A stretch of DNA of 64,000 nt. Source: Nocardioidaceae bacterium. Its GTDB lineage: Bacteria; Actinomycetota; Actinomycetes; Propionibacteriales; Nocardioidaceae. The notes below the pieces were generated by a model. That model was not told the origin of the DNA. It saw only the letters and a list, made by a program, of their open reading frames with translations, and did not search any database. The stretch lies in the NCBI GenBank assembly GCA_009780515.1, contig WQZX01000010.1, positions 1 through 64,000 of the forward strand. The letters run 5' to 3'. Every line of letters starts with the position of its first letter. The first letter of the stretch is position 1. The position numbers were made by a program, and so were the translations under genes. Below, piece after piece: positions 8,451 to 17,020 of this stretch.

Positions 8451-11400
8451 AGCGGCCCGATCCTCTCCCCGCCCGACAGCAGTGGCGCCCAGACGCGCAT
8501 GGCCAGGTCGGGCAGGCCGGCGTCGAGCAGCACGTCGAGCGGCGCGTCGCGGCCGAACACCAGCTGGTGGCCGGGCTCGGCGTCCTCGGCGGTGATGCCG
8601 TAGGCGTTGTAGGGGTCGGTCACCCACTGCCGCGCCGCGGCGCCCGCGACGTCGACCGGGTCGCCGCGCAGCGAGCGGTGATGGGCCTCGGCCCAGGCGT
8701 TGGCGGTGGCCAGCGGGATCGGCAGCGGGCGGGTCTGGCCGAGGTCGTGGATCGCCACGAGGTCGGCGAGCCAGCCGGTCGCGCGGTGGTCGATCGGGCC
8801 GCCGAGCGCCCGCTTGGGACCCGACCGCTCCCGCGCGACGGCGTGCGAGGTCCAGTGCTCGTCGGGGTAGGACGCGCTCAGCGCGAGCAGGTCGAGCCAG
8901 GCCTCGAGCCGCTGCCGTGGCTTGAGGCGGGAGTAGGACAGCCGCACGACGTTGTTGCCGTAGACCCGCGCGACCGTGCCGGTCAGGCGCCGCCCGCCGC
9001 CGAGGTCGACGTCCACGTCGAGGGTCCGCGAGGCGGCCGTGCGCAGCCCCGCGGTCGCCGTGAACAGCCGCTGGCACGCCCCCACGACGTCGCCGAGGGC
9101 CGACAGCCCGAGGTCGTACGGCGGCAGCGTGCCGCGCAGCTGCTCGGCGACCATCACGGCCTCGGCGGTGGCCGCCGGGTCCTCGGAGCCCATCACCTCG
9201 CGGAGCAGCCGGTCGCCGACCTTCCACACGTCCAGGCCGTCCATCGAGATCGGGATCGCGTCGGCCACCTCGTCGGCGGCGTACGGCGTGGCGACCTGGG
9301 CGCGGTTGCGCAGGAAGGACCGCACCGGCGCGACGAGGAAGGACTTGAGCTCGGCCAGGGTGACGTCGGCCGCCGGGTGGGCCGGCAGCGGCGCATCGAG
9401 GAACGGCGGGGCCGGCCGGCGCTCGGAGACGATGGCCCGCGCGCCACCGAGACCGGCCCGGTCGAAGCTGAACGGCCGGCTGCCGACCAGCGCCCCCGGC
9501 TCGTGGTTGCGGACGTCGTACGGCTGGAGGGGGTGGCGCACGACCACCGTGTCGCGCACCGGCGCAACGACGGTGCGGTCGAGGGCGTCGAGCAGCTCAC
9601 CGAGGGGCACGGCTGGCGGCCGCTCCTGACCGGAGTGCTCCTCCGCGCCCGTGTAGGTGATCACCAGCCGCTCGCCGGCCGCGAGCACGGCGTCGAGCAG
9701 GAGCTGGCGGTCCTCGCTGCGCGGGTCGCGCTCGCCCACGAGCGGCCGGCGCGCGAGCACGTCGTCGCCGTCGACGGCCGGGTTGCGGGGGAAGACGCCG
9801 TCGTCGAGACCGACCAGGCAGACCACGCGGTGGGGCACCGATCGCATCGGGACCATCGTGCTGACGGTGAGGTGGCCACTTCGAAAGCTCGACCGCGTCG
9901 GGCGGCCGGCGAGGCGGTCGTGCAGCAGGGCGCGCACGTCGGCGAGCCGCAGCGCGACGTCGCCGCCCGCGGCTCCCGCCTCGGCGCGCGCGAGCTCGCG
10001 CTCGAGCTGGGGACGCTGCCACGCGTCGTCGCCGGCGACCTCGCACAGGTCGAGCACGCCGTCGCGCAGCGCGCCGAACCAGTCGGCCGGGCTGCGCGCG
10101 CCCTCCAGCCGGCGAAGGCAGGCCGCCAGCCGCTCGACCGCCTCGGCGATCGACCCGACCAGCTCGACCTCGCCGCCGCCGATGTCGTCGAGCGGCAGGC
10201 CGCGGCCGAGGTGACGGTGGTCGTCGCCGCTCATCGCGACACCGAGCAGCAGCCGGTCGAGCCCCATCCGCCAGGTGTTGTGCTCGAAGCCCTCCAGCGA
10301 GTACGTCGCCCGCTGCTCCGCGTCGAGCCCCCAGCGGACCCCCGACTCGGCGACCCAGGTGGTCAGTCGCGCGAGGTCGTCGTCGGTGAGCCCGAACCGC
10401 TGGCGGCAGGGCTCCCGCGACAGCAGGTCCAGCACCTCGGGAGCGCTGACGCGCCCGCCGGCGAGCTCGACCAGGGCGACGGCGACGCCGAGCAGCGGGT
10501 TGGTGCTGCTGGCCGCGCGATCGGCCAGCCGCACCCGCAGACCGTGGGCCGGGTGGGCCGACGACCCGTCGCCGAGGACCTCGCCGAGGCCGAAGCCGGC
10601 CGAGACCAGCGGCGCGTAGGTCTCGATGTCGGGGCACATCACCACGATGTCGCGGGGCTCCAGCGTGGGGTCGTCCGCGAGCAGCCCGACCAGCACCTCG
10701 CGCAGCACGTCGACCTGCCGCGCGACGCCGTGGCAGGCATGCACCTGCACCGACCCGTCGGCCACGACCGCCCGCCGCTCCCGCTCCGACGCGTCGGGGG
10801 CGCGATTGGCCCGAAGGTCGGCCTGCAGCAGCCCGAGCAGCGACTCGCGCTCGTGGGTCGAGCTCCCGAGGGTGGGCGAGCCTGTCGAGACGTCCTGCCC
10901 GATCTCGCCCAGCGTGAGAGCGAGCTCCCGCGAGTCACGGCCCAGCGACGCCAGCAGCGGGTGGCCGACCAGGTCGGCGGAGCCGTCGTCGTCACGCGCG
11001 ACCACCCCCGTGCCGGACGCGACGACCGCGTCCCACAGCGCGCCGGACGGCTGAGCCAGCCAGAGGTGGACGTCGCGCCGCTCGCCCAGCGCGGACAGCA
11101 GCTCGATCTCGCTCGCGGCGAGACGGGTGTGCCCGAACAGCGACAGCCGGCCCGGCAGGTCCAGACCGGTCTCCTCGGTCGACCGCAGCTGTGCACAGAC
11201 CCGGGCGTGCCGTTGGTCGGGCGCCTCGACGCCGACCCGTGGCAGCAGCCGACGCCACAGCTCGGCCTCCCAGGTCAGGTCGGCGGCCAGCTCGCCACCC
11301 ACGCCGTCGGTGTCGCGCCCCTCGCGCCACTCCGTGAGGAGCGCCGGCCGCTGCACGGCGTACGACGAGAGGAGGCCGGCCAGCCGCCGGGCGACCGACC

Positions 11401-11803
11401 AGCGGCGGCTGCGTCGCAGCTCGCCCACCTCGCCGGTCATCCTGTGGCCGAGGTGGGCCGAGAGCGCCGCACACCACGGCTCGCCGAGAGAGGCGTCGAT
11501 CGTCTCCAGCAGCGGCCAGACGAGCTGGTCGGCGTGCCACGGGTCGTCGCGGTCGCGGTCGAGCAGCATCGCGACCAGCGATCCCGGGTGCAGGAACCGC
11601 ACGCCCGCGCACACGCCGTCGCCACCGCGGCTCCCGACGCCGAGGTGGTGCGACAGCCGCTGGCCGAGCCAGCGCTCGACGCCCTTCGCGGGCACGACCA
11701 CGACCTCCTCGGCGAACGGGTCCGCCAGCGGCTCCGCGAGCAGACCGGCGAGACCGTCCGCGAGCAGGTCGGTGCGCGGCGCGCGGTGCAGGAAGAGGGT
11801 CAT
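8447..11803 (-). CDS. recC: exodeoxyribonuclease V subunit gamma RecC
   Basis: An 1118-residue RecC, the inactive-helicase scaffold that channels DNA and scans for recombination hotspots. The N-terminus MTLFLHRAPRTDLLADGL, the VVPAKGVERWLGQRLSHHLG motif and later PHRVVCLVGLDDGVFPRN and GERLVITYTGAEEHSGQERPPAVP segments are typical of the family. The ATG at 11801-11803 is used because it begins the conserved N-terminus; a frame extension to 11836 adds 11 atypical residues. No strong ribosome site is visible. First gene of recCBD, coupled by GTGA overlap. Around residues 303-310 a repeat-like stretch VSTGSPT is present. Confidence 0.93.
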   Translation of the reverse strand: MTLFLHRAPRTDLLADGLAGLLAEPLADPFAEEVVVVPAKGVERWLGQRLSHHLGVGSRGGDGVCAGVRFLHPGSLVAMLLDRDRDDPWHADQLVWPLLETIDASLGEPWCAALSAHLGHRMTGEVGELRRSRRWSVARRLAGLLSSYAVQRPALLTEWREGRDTDGVGGELAADLTWEAELWRRLLPRVGVEAPDQRHARVCAQLRSTEETGLDLPGRLSLFGHTRLAASEIELLSALGERRDVHLWLAQPSGALWDAVVASGTGVVARDDDGSADLVGHPLLASLGRDSRELALTLGEIGQDVSTGSPTLGSSTHERESLLGLLQADLRANRAPDASERERRAVVADGSVQVHACHGVARQVDVLREVLVGLLADDPTLEPRDIVVMCPDIETYAPLVSAGFGLGEVLGDGSSAHPAHGLRVRLADRAASSTNPLLGVAVALVELAGGRVSAPEVLDLLSREPCRQRFGLTDDDLARLTTWVAESGVRWGLDAEQRATYSLEGFEHNTWRMGLDRLLLGVAMSGDDHRHLGRGLPLDDIGGGEVELVGSIAEAVERLAACLRRLEGARSPADWFGALRDGVLDLCEVAGDDAWQRPQLERELARAEAGAAGGDVALRLADVRALLHDRLAGRPTRSSFRSGHLTVSTMVPMRSVPHRVVCLVGLDDGVFPRNPAVDGDDVLARRPLVGERDPRSEDRQLLLDAVLAAGERLVITYTGAEEHSGQERPPAVPLGELLDALDRTVVAPVRDTVVVRHPLQPYDVRNHEPGALVGSRPFSFDRAGLGGARAIVSERRPAPPFLDAPLPAHPAADVTLAELKSFLVAPVRSFLRNRAQVATPYAADEVADAIPISMDGLDVWKVGDRLLREVMGSEDPAATAEAVMVAEQLRGTLPPYDLGLSALGDVVGACQRLFTATAGLRTAASRTLDVDVDLGGGRRLTGTVARVYGNNVVRLSYSRLKPRQRLEAWLDLLALSASYPDEHWTSHAVARERSGPKRALGGPIDHRATGWLADLVAIHDLGQTRPLPIPLATANAWAEAHHRSLRGDPVDVAGAAARQWVTDPYNAYGITAEDAEPGHQLVFGRDAPLDVLLDAGLPDLAMRVWAPLLSGGERIGPL
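10874..10896. repeat. dispersed repeat copy inside recC
   Basis: Read on the recC strand: GTCTCGACAGGCTCGCCCACC. This differs at two positions from the intergenic copy at 37227-37248 (GTCTCGACAAGCTCGACCACC). It translates as VSTGSPT in a poorly conserved stretch of RecC. Confidence 0.5.
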
Positions 11804-11842
11804 CGCCGCCGACCCTAGTGGGGAGGTACGACGCAACCCCGA

Positions 11843-12310
11843 CTACCGGTCGGTCTCCGGAGCGATGAGCGCCGCGAGGGCGTCGGGGTCGGCGTGGAAC
11901 CGCCGGTAGGAGTAGCCGATCAGGGCGAACGCGGCCAGCGACGACACCAGCAGCGTGGCGCCCGTCCACCACCCGCCGAACAGCCACCACGTGCGCCGCA
12001 GCGGCCACCACGACGGCTCACGCGGGTGCACCAGCCACAGCACGCCGAGGGCGGCGAGGCAGAGCGCTCCGAGGCAGGAGCCGAGGATCCGCGGTCGGCT
12101 CCGCACGCCGTGGGCGGCCCCGCGCACCGCCCGCACCCGCACCGGCTCGACCCAGCGGGCCGCCCAGGCGTGGCGCCGGGAGAGCGCCACGAGCCCGGCG
12201 AGCACCAGCAGGAGGCCGGGCCCGGGGAGGATCAGCGCCGCGATGCCGGCGAGGAGCATGCCCCAGCCGGTGATCTCGAGGATCACTCGCCTCGCGGCGC
12301 CGGCGATCAT
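11843..12310 (-). CDS. PGPGW-motif small membrane protein (TIGR02611-like)
   Basis: A 155-residue membrane protein. The first half has the signature ITGWGMLLAGIAALILPGPGLLLVLAGL, in which the PGPG turn between two hydrophobic stretches defines the family, followed by SRRHAWAARWVEPVR. The C-terminal half is an extra Trp-rich pair of membrane helices (WWPLRRTWWLFGGWWTG, then LVSSLAAFALIGYSY). The ATG overlaps the stop of the upstream dehydrogenase gene as ATGA, so the two are co-translated. Function unknown. Length is about normal with the C-terminal extension. Confidence 0.78.
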   Translation of the reverse strand: MIAGAARRVILEITGWGMLLAGIAALILPGPGLLLVLAGLVALSRRHAWAARWVEPVRVRAVRGAAHGVRSRPRILGSCLGALCLAALGVLWLVHPREPSWWPLRRTWWLFGGWWTGATLLVSSLAAFALIGYSYRRFHADPDALAALIAPETDR

Positions 12311-13083
12311 GGTCGGGTGACGTCGGTGATGTCGCCGTCGAGGTCGCCCGCGGAGCGCAGCGCGTCGCCGAAGGTCAGGGTGCGACCGGTCGCCGACTCG
12401 AGCAGCCCGATGTCCTTGGCCAGCCCGCCGATGCTGAACTGCACGGGGGCGTCGGGGTCGTCGATGTTCTTGCGCTTGGTCGAGATGATCCCGCCGAGCG
12501 GACCGGCGCTGAGGACGTCCAGCGCGTCCTTGCGGGAGATGCCGAGCGCCTCGGCCTGGCCGACGATCTCGCCTACCAGCACCAGCGAACCCGCGAGCGA
12601 GGCGTTGACGACGAGCTTCTGCGCGGCGGCGGCGCGGGCGTCGCCCAGCACCCGCACGTTGCCCAGCACGGTCAGCAGGTCGCGCACCTGGTCGGTCGCG
12701 CCCGCGGCGAGGACGTTGAGCGTGCCGGCCTCGACGGCCGGGACCGAGCCGAGCACCGGCGCGTGCACGTAGCGTCCGCCGATCCGCTCGGCGAGGTCGG
12801 CCGCCTCGTCGGGGCCGACCGTCGAGGTGTTCACCACGGGTGTGGAGTCGGGCAGCGCCCCCTCGATCGCATCGAGGACGTCGCGGCAGGCGGCGCCGTC
12901 GAACAGCGACAGCACCACCGCGTCCGCGTCGCGCACCGCGTCCGCCGCCGTGTCGTACGACGCGATCCCCTCGACCGTGCCGCCGGAGCGGGTCCAGCCG
13001 CCCACGTCCCAGCCCTGGTCGGCGAAGCGGCGAGCCATCGCCGCGCCCATGCGTCCGAGTCCGAGAACAGTGATTCGCTCCAT
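12307..13083 (-). CDS. 3-hydroxyisobutyrate dehydrogenase-family NAD(P)-dependent oxidoreductase
   Basis: A 258-residue beta-hydroxyacid dehydrogenase-like protein. The Rossmann motif VLGLGRMGAAMARRF begins at residue 6. Substrate-side VNTSTVGPDEA corresponds to the family's S-T-x-x-P loop, and AAAAQKLVVNASL supplies the catalytic Lys and its Asn partner. The C-terminal helix set PVQFSIGGLAKDIGLLE is present. The ATG at 13081-13083 begins the conserved strand. Substrate is undetermined: 3-hydroxyisobutyrate, tartronate semialdehyde, other beta-hydroxyacids or cyclic imines are all possible for this fold. Confidence 0.85.
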   Translation of the reverse strand: MERITVLGLGRMGAAMARRFADQGWDVGGWTRSGGTVEGIASYDTAADAVRDADAVVLSLFDGAACRDVLDAIEGALPDSTPVVNTSTVGPDEAADLAERIGGRYVHAPVLGSVPAVEAGTLNVLAAGATDQVRDLLTVLGNVRVLGDARAAAAQKLVVNASLAGSLVLVGEIVGQAEALGISRKDALDVLSAGPLGGIISTKRKNIDDPDAPVQFSIGGLAKDIGLLESATGRTLTFGDALRSAGDLDGDITDVTRP

Positions 13084-13116
13084 GCCCCGATCCTCACGCA
13101 TCGGTGGTGACCGCGC

Positions 13117-13617
13117 TCAGCGCCACTTCTCCAGCCAGGCGAGCACGTCGTGGTCCGCGCGACCGTGCTCGGCGGCGATCCGCGCCCACCGCAGCGCCAT
13201 CGCGTGGAAGCGCAGCGGGTTGTAGACGTCCTCCTCGCGCGAGAACAGCCCGCCTCCGGCGTACGTCATGATCGTGATGTTGGGCTCCTCGAGCACGGTC
13301 CCGTCGCCGGGGTCGGGCATCGGGTTGCGCACCTCGCAGACCAGCCGCGCAGCCTCGGCGTCCACGACCTGCCAGGCGAGCGGGAAGCCGGTCATCACCC
13401 GGCCCGGGTACGACGTCATCGTGCGCATGGCCCACGCCCGGATCTCGTCGCGCCCGCGGAAGGTGCCCATCGCGTGCTCGACGTACGTCGCGTCGGGGGT
13501 GAAGAGGTCGGCGTAGCCGGACCAGTCGCCGCTCTCCACGAACCCCGCGACGCGGGCGTGGAACCCGGCGTAGGCATCGGTGATCTCGGCGGCGTCGAAC
13601 CCGCTGGTCGTGCCCAT
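13117..13617 (-). CDS. SnoaL/NTF2-like nuclear transport factor 2 family protein
   Basis: A 166-residue cone-shaped alpha+beta barrel protein. Support comes from the helical N-terminus ITDAYAGFHARVAGFVESGDWSGYADLFTPDATYVEHAMGTFRG (family layout over residues 13-56) and the later INITIMTYAGGGLFSREEDVYNP strands and WLEKW tail. The ATG at 13615-13617 gives the normal family size. Such proteins include ketosteroid isomerases, polyketide cyclases and limonene epoxide hydrolase; no catalytic set was recognised, so function is left open. It lies 33 bp downstream of nothing on its strand and is divergent from the cyclase gene. Confidence 0.75.
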   Translation of the reverse strand: MGTTSGFDAAEITDAYAGFHARVAGFVESGDWSGYADLFTPDATYVEHAMGTFRGRDEIRAWAMRTMTSYPGRVMTGFPLAWQVVDAEAARLVCEVRNPMPDPGDGTVLEEPNITIMTYAGGGLFSREEDVYNPLRFHAMALRWARIAAEHGRADHDVLAWLEKWR

Positions 13618-13650
13618 GGCCCGATCCAACCAGAACGCCGTGACGATCCG

Positions 13651-13682
13651 GCGCTAGCGGGCAGCAAGCACTAGGCTAGCGC
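13651..13682 (+). promoter_or_regulatory. inverted repeat overlapping the cyclase promoter/start region
   Basis: Perfect 8-bp arms GCGCTAGC (13651-13658) and GCTAGCGC (13675-13682) are separated by 16 bp and end two bases before the cyclase ATG. A TAGGCT hexamer at 13673-13678 would be a plausible -10 box for a leaderless or near-leaderless transcript. The palindrome could be an operator or an RNA hairpin covering the start. No Shine-Dalgarno sequence is visible. Confidence 0.45.
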
Positions 13683-13684
13683 TC

Positions 13685-15304
13685 ATGAACGCCGCGACGC
13701 CTCCCGCGCGGCACACGCCTTTCGGCTCCCGGCTGCTGGGGCCGCGCGGCCAGGACCCACGGCGGCTGCGCATCCGCATCCAGGCGCTGATCACGGTGCT
13801 CCTGCTCGGCACCAACAGCATCGGCGGCCTCGTCACGGTCGCGATCAACCTGTGGGCGGTGCCGCTGGCGCCGCTCACCCCGAGCAGCCGCGTCGCGCTG
13901 TGGATCGGCATGCCGACCGTCATCGGCGTCTCGGCCATCGTCGGGAGCGTCCTCGGCACGACCCACGCCGTCCGCACCCTGCGCTGGGCCATCCGCAGCG
14001 AGGAGCCCACCGACGAGCAGCGCATGCGCAGCCTGCGCGTCCCGCTCGACCTGACGCTCATCTTCTTCGCGCTCTGGATGCTGTCGGTCGCCTCCGCGGT
14101 CGTCACGCTGCTGGTCGTGCAGCCCGAGCGCGCGATGGTCGCCGCGCTGACCGGTCTGGTCGGCGCGATGGTCACCTCCGGTGCCGGCTACCTCTTCTGC
14201 GAGTTCGCGCTGCGGCCGGTCTCGGCCCGCGCGCTGGCCGGCATGACCGTCACCCGCCGGGTGCGCTACGTCGGCGTCGGGCCGCGCATGGTGCTGTTCT
14301 GGGTGGTCGGCACGGGAGCCCCGGTGGTCGGGCTGCTGCTCGTCACCATCACCACCCTGCGGAGCGACCGGGCGACGGTCGACCAGCTCTCGATCGTCAC
14401 GATCACCGTCTGCTTCGTGGTCCTCGCCACCGGGCTTCTCCTCACCGACCTCAACGCCCGCTCCGTCCGGGCGCCGATCGAGTCGCTGCGGATCGCGCTG
14501 CGCGAGGTCGGCGAGGGCAACTACGACGCCGAGGTGCCCGTGTACGACGGCACCGAGCTCGGCGCCCTGCAGAGCGGCTTCAACGAGATGCTGCGCGGGC
14601 TGCGCGACCGGGAGAAGATCCGCGACCTGTTCAGCCGCCACGTCGGCCACGAGGTCGCCGCGGCGGCGACCGCCTCCGACACCGGCGAGATCTCGCTCGG
14701 TGGCGACACCCGCGTGGCGAGCGTCCTGTTCGTCGACCTGGTCGGCTCCACGTCGTACGCCTCGAACCGGCCGGCCGACGAGGTGGTGAGCGTGCTCAAC
14801 CGCTTCTTCGGGGTCGTGGTCGACGAGGTCGGCCGCCACCACGGGCTGGTCAACAAGTTCATCGGTGACGAGGTGCTGGCGGTCTGGGGCGTGCCCGCCG
14901 AGATGCCCGACCACGCGGCGGCCGCGCTGTCGGCGGCGCGCGCGATCGCGGTGCGGCTGCAGGAGGAGCTGCCCGAGATCGGGGCGGGCATCGGTGTCGC
15001 CACCGGCACGGTCGTGGCCGGCAACGTCGGCCACGAGCAGCGCTTCGAGTACACCGTCATCGGCGACGCCGTGAACTCCGCGTCGCGCCTCACCGACCTC
15101 GCCAAGGAGCTCCCCGGCGGAGTCGTCGCGGCGTGGGACTCCGTGGTCGCCGCCCGCGAGGCCGGCGCGTCCGAGGCCGGCCTGTGGCTCGACGCCGGCG
15201 CGACGACGCTGCGCGGTCGCACCACTCCCACCCATCTCGCGCTGCCCAATCCGGCGACCCTCACTCCCGCGGGCGGCATCCGGCCCCTACCCTCGGACGC
15301 GTGA
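13685..15304 (+). CDS. membrane class III adenylate cyclase (six-TM, HAMP, cyclase)
   Basis: A 539-residue protein with about six hydrophobic segments in residues 30-255, a HAMP domain at about 258-312 (LNARSVRAPIESLRIALREV, then EGNYDAEVPV) and a class III cyclase domain at about 340-500. Both metal aspartates (LFVDLVGS and FIGDEVLAVWG), the adenine-selecting Lys (NKFIGD) and Asp (VIGDAVN), and the transition-state Asn and Arg (GDAVNSASR) are visible, so it should make cAMP. The architecture matches the mycobacterial Rv1318c-Rv1320c/Rv3645 type. Its stop overlaps the GTG of the next gene. The crp gene at 60.9 kb would be a natural effector. Confidence 0.93.
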   Translation: MNAATPPARHTPFGSRLLGPRGQDPRRLRIRIQALITVLLLGTNSIGGLVTVAINLWAVPLAPLTPSSRVALWIGMPTVIGVSAIVGSVLGTTHAVRTLRWAIRSEEPTDEQRMRSLRVPLDLTLIFFALWMLSVASAVVTLLVVQPERAMVAALTGLVGAMVTSGAGYLFCEFALRPVSARALAGMTVTRRVRYVGVGPRMVLFWVVGTGAPVVGLLLVTITTLRSDRATVDQLSIVTITVCFVVLATGLLLTDLNARSVRAPIESLRIALREVGEGNYDAEVPVYDGTELGALQSGFNEMLRGLRDREKIRDLFSRHVGHEVAAAATASDTGEISLGGDTRVASVLFVDLVGSTSYASNRPADEVVSVLNRFFGVVVDEVGRHHGLVNKFIGDEVLAVWGVPAEMPDHAAAALSAARAIAVRLQEELPEIGAGIGVATGTVVAGNVGHEQRFEYTVIGDAVNSASRLTDLAKELPGGVVAAWDSVVAAREAGASEAGLWLDAGATTLRGRTTPTHLALPNPATLTPAGGIRPLPSDA

Positions 15305-17016
15305 CCGCGAAGATCGAGGACTTCAAGCCGGACGCCATCATCGTCGGAGCGGGTCTGGCCGGCCTGGTGGCGACGTACGAGGCGACCCGGGCGGGCAAGC
15401 GCGTCCTGGTCCTCGACCAGGAGAACAGCAAGAACCTCGGCGGCCAGGCGTTCTGGTCGCTCGGCGGGCTCTTCTTCGTCGACTCCCCCGAGCAGCGCCG
15501 GATGGGCATCAAGGACTCCTACGAGCTCGCCTGGCAGGACTGGCAGGGCTCGGCCGGCTTCGACCGCACCGAGGACCAGCCCGACGGCACGCCGGGCCAG
15601 GACCACTGGGCGCGCAAGTGGGCCGAGGCGTACGTCCGGTTCGCCGCGACCGAGAAGCGCGACTACGTCCGCTCGCTCGGCCTGCGGGTGCTGCCGTTCG
15701 TCGGCTGGGCCGAGCGCGGCCGCGGCGACGCCGCCGGTCACGGCAACTCCGTCCCCCGCTTCCACCTGACCTGGGGCACCGGCCCCGAGGTCGTCCGGGT
15801 CTTCCTCGAGCCGGTCCTCGAGGCCGAGCGACGCGGGCTGGTGCGGTTCGCCTTCCGCCACCGCGTCGACGAGGTCGTGCTCCACGACGGCGCGGCCACC
15901 GGCGTGCGCGGCGCAGTTCTGGAGCCGTCCTCGGAGGAGCGCGGGGTCGCGTCGTCCCGCGAGGTCGCCCGGGAGTTCGAGTACGACGCCCCGGCGGTCG
16001 CGATCACCACCGGCGGCATCGGCCACAACCACGAGATGATCCGCGCCAACTGGCCCGTCGACCGGATGGGTCCGGCGCCGAGGCACATGATCAGCGGCGT
16101 CCCGGCGTACGTCGACGGGCGCGGGCTCGGCATCGCGCAGGCCGCCGGTGCGCGGCTGGTCAACTCCGACCGGATGTGGCACTACACCGAGGGCATCCAC
16201 AACTGGGACCCCGTCTGGCCCGACCACGCGATCCGGATCATCCCCGGCCCGAGCTCGATGTGGTTCGACGCGACCGGCAAGCGGCTGCCCGCCCCGAACT
16301 ACCCCGGCTTCGACTCCCTGGGCACCCTCGCCGAGATCGGCCGCACCGGCCACGACTACACGTGGTTCGTGCTGACGCAGTCGATCATCGAGAAGGAGTT
16401 CGCGCTGTCGGGCTCGGAGCAGAACCCCGACATCACCGGCAAGGACCTCAGGTTCATGCTCAGGTCGCGGGCGGCGAAGGGCGCGCCCGGCCCGGTCGAG
16501 GCGTTCAAGCAGCACGGCGTCGACTTCGTCGTGGCCGACACGATCGAGGAGCTCGTCACGAAGATGAACGGCGTCGTGCGCTCCGACTCCCCCCCGCGCG
16601 GTCCCGAGCTCGACGCGATCACCCTCCGCCGCCAGGTCGAGGCGCGCGACGCCGAGCTGACCAACGGCTTCAGCAAGGACTTCCAGCTGATGTCGATCGC
16701 CAACGCCCGCAGGTCGTGGACCGACAAGATCGTCCGCGTCGCCAAGCCCCACCGCTTCCTCGACCCGGCGCACGGCCCGCTCATCGCCGTACGCCTCAAC
16801 ATCCTGACCCGAAAGACGCTCGGCGGCATCGCCACCAACCTCGACTCGCAGGTCGTGCGACCCACCGGCGAGACGATCCCGGGCCTGTACGCCGCCGGCG
16901 AGGTCGCCGGCTTCGGCGGCGGCGGCGTGCACGGCTACAACGCGCTCGAGGGGACCTTCCTCGGCGGCTGCATCTTCAGCGGCCGCAACCTGGGGCGGGC
17001 GCTCGCGCGCGGCTGA
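15301..17016 (+). CDS. FAD-binding dehydrogenase (KstD/fumarate reductase-like)
   Basis: A 571-residue flavoprotein. It begins with an FAD Rossmann motif IIVGAGLAGLVATYEATR around residue 12, has a second FAD contact ITTGGIGHN, and ends with the C-terminal FAD motif LYAAGEVAGFGGGGVHGYNALEG typical of the fumarate reductase/3-ketosteroid dehydrogenase superfamily. The GTG at 15301 is chosen because it overlaps the cyclase TGA (GTGA). The long middle region and the IIPGPSSMWFDATGKRL stretch fit the unassigned actinobacterial FAD-binding dehydrogenase group rather than classical KstD. The substrate is unknown; coupling to a cyclase is unusual. Confidence 0.85.
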   Translation: MTAKIEDFKPDAIIVGAGLAGLVATYEATRAGKRVLVLDQENSKNLGGQAFWSLGGLFFVDSPEQRRMGIKDSYELAWQDWQGSAGFDRTEDQPDGTPGQDHWARKWAEAYVRFAATEKRDYVRSLGLRVLPFVGWAERGRGDAAGHGNSVPRFHLTWGTGPEVVRVFLEPVLEAERRGLVRFAFRHRVDEVVLHDGAATGVRGAVLEPSSEERGVASSREVAREFEYDAPAVAITTGGIGHNHEMIRANWPVDRMGPAPRHMISGVPAYVDGRGLGIAQAAGARLVNSDRMWHYTEGIHNWDPVWPDHAIRIIPGPSSMWFDATGKRLPAPNYPGFDSLGTLAEIGRTGHDYTWFVLTQSIIEKEFALSGSEQNPDITGKDLRFMLRSRAAKGAPGPVEAFKQHGVDFVVADTIEELVTKMNGVVRSDSPPRGPELDAITLRRQVEARDAELTNGFSKDFQLMSIANARRSWTDKIVRVAKPHRFLDPAHGPLIAVRLNILTRKTLGGIATNLDSQVVRPTGETIPGLYAAGEVAGFGGGGVHGYNALEGTFLGGCIFSGRNLGRALARG

Positions 17017-17020
17017 CCCG

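Noticed and set aside
5565..11818. Two long plus-strand open frames (over 1000 codons each) opposite recB and recC
   Set aside because: They are mirror images of real genes in GC-rich DNA: Arg/Gly/Ala/Val-rich, no domain motifs, while recB and recC carry complete helicase and nuclease motifs.
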